Translations under genes and position numbers: made by a program
Notes under the pieces: model-generated
The model's database searches: none
What the model was told of the DNA's origin: nothing
The model's input: the letters and a program-made list of their open reading frames with translations, nothing else
NCBI GenBank assembly: GCA_019648995.1
Contig: BLXT01001319.1
Span: 1,384,774-1,408,559, forward strand
DNA length: 23,786 nucleotides
From: Plakobranchus ocellatus
Lineage: Eukaryota > Mollusca > Gastropoda > Plakobranchidae
Direction: 5' to 3'
Part shown: in pieces, positions 21,046 to 23,786 of the stretch
Layout of the letters: every line of letters begins with the position of its first letter
How positions within the stretch are numbered: position 1 is the first letter of the stretch

Positions 21046-21047
21046 TG
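20800..21047 (-). CDS. bmb: bmb exon 2: signal peptide and first half of the Cys-rich domain
   Basis: The acceptor CCTTTCCTCAG ends just before 21047, two bases upstream of the ATG at 21045-21043; the donor is ATT|GTAAGT (phase 0). It encodes residues 1-82: hydrophobic leader MGLQLILFLGCGSLVMSL, then a polar helix and the family block CW..(10)..C with LTDDSQTRLALAYLNCFL. The Cys residues at 49, 61 and 79 belong to the conserved lumenal pattern. The hydrophobic leader argues for secretion into the ER/perinuclear space starting at this Met. Confidence 0.9.
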
Positions 21048-21485
21048 CTGAGGAAAGGAAGGTTATGAAAATGTTTTTGAATTATAATTGTATCATAAAA
21101 AGAAAAAAAAATCTTTTAAATAATTTCAGCATTGCGACAACACTGCAAGTGGGCATAGATATTGTTCTAGACATTTAAACAATCTGGACATTCCCTGAGA
21201 TATACTCTAGGCCAAGGTCTGTTGCAATCACATACCAATAGTGGTATCATCTACCTATATTACTCTATCTAAATTTGCATTCTAGTAAAAGTAAAAACCT
21301 AAGCTTAAATCTAAAATTCCATCATTTACGACTAGATATCATCATTGAAATTTTCTAAACGTAAGCTCAGACATTTTTTTCTAATAAATAGACCTTGTTT
21401 AACATGAGCTGTTTCAATCCCAGGTTGAGACAATTCGACCAAAGGAAAGACCTTTTTCTATAATTTTTTTTTTCGAAGCGACTAC

Positions 21486-21593
21486 CTTGGCTGGCTTCAA
21501 AACTGCAAAAATCTAATGAAGATTTTTTAGCATCCATAGCACATGTATAATTTGCGCACATTTCAATCAAAATCAAATGTCTCTTGAACTGTG
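21486..21593 (-). CDS. possible optional exon in bmb intron 1
   Basis: 108 nt, flanked on the minus strand by CCATTTTTAG and CCAAG|GTAGT. It is open in the phase (1-1) that fits between exon 1 and exon 2, and would insert 36 residues beginning AQFKRHLILIEMCANYTCAM and ending SFEASQ. If included, the signal peptide would become internal, so it is more likely an unused segment or a UTR variant. Seen: splice sites and frame. Inferred: use as an exon. Confidence 0.25.
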
Positions 21594-23231
21594 CTAAAAA
21601 TGGAAAGAAAACATAGTGCGCTTTTAATATTACAAGACAAATAGCATTTTATAAAAGAAATAATCTGAGAAATTTGGGAAAAAGATTAAAAATTGGGAAA
21701 GATGAGTGTTAATTGCATATATGGAAATTAAGAGAGCATGTGGATAGAAAGTAAGAAAGAGATAATTGGACACTTGAGAAAAGGAGGAAAAAGAAAGTCA
21801 GTTTCTCATGGATTTTCTGAAAATGTCAAATTATCATAAATAGCGGCAGCAATGCAGTTGAAGCCAGTCGTTTAGGTAGCCTCTAGGTAGTCCCCAAGCT
21901 GTAAGACTGATGAAAAGAACAAGCACTTTCATCTGACTTTATTTCTTCACTGAAGGATGTAACAGCTACATACCTTAAATCCTTGAAGAGAGGAATTTAG
22001 GAGAGAAAGAGCAAGCTTAGGGCCCCAAAGAGCTGAAGTGGATGAATCCTACCAGATTGAAGTTATATAATGTATTTATAATCAATTCCAGTGGTATCCT
22101 CAATGATTGAATGTTCCCATTAGGGTCTTCGGCATCTTATTTGGCAACTATAACTGTCAAACATGTTTTCGCGGTTTTCTCGGTTTTAAAATGGCAAACT
22201 TTTTTAGCTTTTCCTCCCTTGATGCAAGAGAATCAAGCATTTCTAGTGCCACCCCCTGGCAGACATTTCTTCTTTTTTTTCATCTTCAGCTTGGTTCTAA
22301 TGATACTTTGCCTAGTGCTCCTAAGTTATAGTGAAGAATGGCTCATTATTCTTAAAACTATGGACAAGTCTTGTTACTGCCTGGGTGAGCCTGCAACAAT
22401 TGATGCAATGAAAGTCAGGCTTACTGTCAAGTTCAACATAACTACCTTGCTGCAAGTAATGAACACAGAGGTACACCTCTGCAATATGTAAGCTTAGTGG
22501 TGCTGATATTTGGAGCAATTCATGATCAGGCTGATGTGTTGAGCCAGAGTGGAGCCATTTATTTCCTCTTTGATCTCCTCCAAGCAACATCTTACATAGA
22601 TATAGGATGTGCAACAAGCCATTGCAAGAGCTGACGGTCAAAAAAAGATCCAATAACATTGCAACAGTCCAAATGAAAGAACTTTCTGTTTTCTCACAAC
22701 TCCTACCCAACCATCAGGTCACCATTTCCAAGTTTTTAAACGACACTGACTGTTTTTGGCCCCAAAATCTTTGGACCACCTTTACACTTTATAGATCTTT
22801 TGGATCTGATCACCATCAACAAATAAGCGGCGCCATGCTCTTGAAAGGTAATTCATCTAAATATCATTTAGGTTTTCCAACTCTTGGACAAGGCTTAAAT
22901 TTGGCCCTAAGGTGCACACTCCTCAATCTTCATTCATAACATCAGTTGGGCCTAGATCTTGACAGCTCTTCATCAGAATCTTCCTCACTTTTGTCACTAG
23001 ACTCGACTACCATCTTTTTATTATTTTTTCATCCTCTTGACCGTGTATGTAATATTCAAGAATTTTTGAACTGATAATTTAGAATATAGATCTATATATG
23101 TCCTCAAACGAAAATGAGGTTCGCATGTCATGATGTCATTTACAAGATTTTTGCGTTATAAAAAAAAAACAAAAGAAAAAAAACTAAAGTAAGCACAACA
23201 AAAGTGAAAATTTCAAGCAATTTAGGTACAC

Positions 23232-23340
23232 TAGATCTAGATCTAAGCATGTATTGCTTTTGCCAAAAAATGGCATTTTTCGTAGAGGCCAGTCTAGATC
23301 TAAATCTTGATCTAGAAATCTAGATCTAAATTTAGATCTA
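23232..23340. repeat. cluster of TAGATCTA palindromic words
   Basis: At least five AGATCT/TCTAGA-type words, for example CTAGATCTAGATCTA at 23231-23245 and several at 23292-23340. Similar words recur at about 10137-10188, 11572-11620, 12690-12705 and 13741-13750. Confidence 0.8.
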
Positions 23341-23494
23341 TTCTTTAAACCTGTCTTAGCCTGAATTATCAACATATATATCTAGATTAGGAAGGTCAGA
23401 AACGTAGAAAAATTTCTGGAGGAACCATAGAATGTAATATCTTTTAGATGCATGTTGAATTATAATAATATACTGATATTGGGCATAGGCTTAC

Positions 23495-23507
23495 CTGTGT
23501 AATACAT
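23495..23507 (-). CDS. bmb: bmb exon 1, possible 13-nt coding end of the 5' exon
   Basis: On the minus strand a strong donor (ACACAG|GTAAGC, exon edge 23495) follows an ATG at 23507-23505 with a good context (AACAAAATG). Joined to exon 2 this reads Met-Tyr-Tyr-Thr-Ala in frame with the Met at 21045, adding five residues before the signal peptide. Alternatively this exon is only 5' UTR and translation starts at 21045. The upstream limit of the exon (transcription start) is not visible; it extends above 23507. Inference from splice signals and frame; no transcript evidence. Confidence 0.5.
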
Positions 23508-23786
23508 TTTGTTCGGTGAGACGTTCGTGCTTCGTTTCTTTCAAAATACGTTCGCAAACATTCAAATTTAAGTACAGTCTTGTATTGTAGATTTTAACAG
23601 CTAAAAAGATGATTGTGAATGGCAGCAGTTATGCACCTTTTGGCACCGAAAAAAAATACTTGACAGTAAAATTGTAAGCAGACTTTTCCAACCAGCCATT
23701 CCTTTGTTTCAGAATAGCGTACAGAAATCCTGTTTGTGTTAAAACTGGTTAATTTTTGCCCGATCTCTCTCTCTCGGGGGGGGGGG
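23508..23786. other. upstream flank of bmb, promoter not resolved
   Basis: This must contain the transcription start if exon 1 is right, but I see no TATA box at a convincing position. The end of the window is (TC)6 followed by 11 G (23764-23786). Confidence 0.4.

Larger units (their letters stand above)
21048..23494 (-). other. bmb intron 1
   Basis: 2447 nt if exon 1 is correct. It contains the optional exon above and a stop-poor zone at 22107-22950 with overlapping open frames on both strands (plus 22111-22491; minus 22321-22710) but no recognisable protein, possibly an old element. TAGATC repeats lie at 23232-23340. Confidence 0.5.

Noticed and set aside
22249..22262. CCACCCCCTGGC resembling a CTCF site
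   Set aside because: Only part of the motif is present and flanking consensus bases are missing.
1..23786. CRISPR arrays, operons, rRNA or tRNA genes
   Set aside because: None is visible; the sequence is eukaryotic intron and intergenic DNA, and no cloverleaf or regular spacer-repeat pattern was found.

Overview
The window looks like a piece of an AT-rich animal genome, most likely from a heterobranch gastropod mollusc. This rests on a spliced gene with GT-AG introns, no bacterial-style gene packing, many homopolymer and microsatellite runs, fossil transposons, and frequent scattered TAGATCTA-type words that I associate with snail and sea-slug genomes. The genus is not determined. A 26-base run of N at 11654-11679 marks an assembly gap.

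The one gene I identify with confidence occupies most of the window on the minus strand (about 23507 down to 7900). It is a brambleberry (bmb) / KAR5 / GEX1 family gene, a nuclear-envelope protein needed for membrane fusion of nuclei (karyogamy, or fusion of karyomeres in early embryos). I rebuilt it by hand from eleven coding exons plus one short upstream exon. Every junction is GT-AG and every phase agrees, giving a continuous 580-residue protein (585 if an upstream in-frame ATG is used). The order is signal peptide, cysteine-rich lumenal domain, coiled coil, three membrane segments, and an acidic then basic Ser-rich tail ending in a stop at 7900-7902.

Layout from left to right. 1-613: no gene. 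616-1531: a CpG-rich pogo/Tigger-like DNA element with matching inverted termini and TA target sites. 1534-5000: non-coding, with a GAT/TGA microsatellite (2958-3193) and one possible transposon end (about 3819). 5018-7677: a mixed block with weakly supported coding-like segments on both strands, a decayed LINE reverse-transcriptase fragment, and possible piggyBac-like ends. 7900-21047: the bmb coding exons and introns. 21048-23494: intron 1, with a possible optional exon. 23495-23507: a likely first coding/5' UTR exon. 23508-23786: upstream flank, ending in a (TC)n-G11 run.

The most unusual structures are inside the bmb introns. One is a roughly 50-bp tandem array that repeats the exon 5 splice acceptor together with the start of the exon. 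Another is a perfect 20-bp inverted repeat just after the exon 6 donor. A third is a symmetric phase 1-1, 108-nt open segment with good splice sites in intron 1. Several short coding-like relics of unknown origin also sit in the introns; they are given with low confidence because open frames of 40-80 codons are expected by chance in a sequence of this size.
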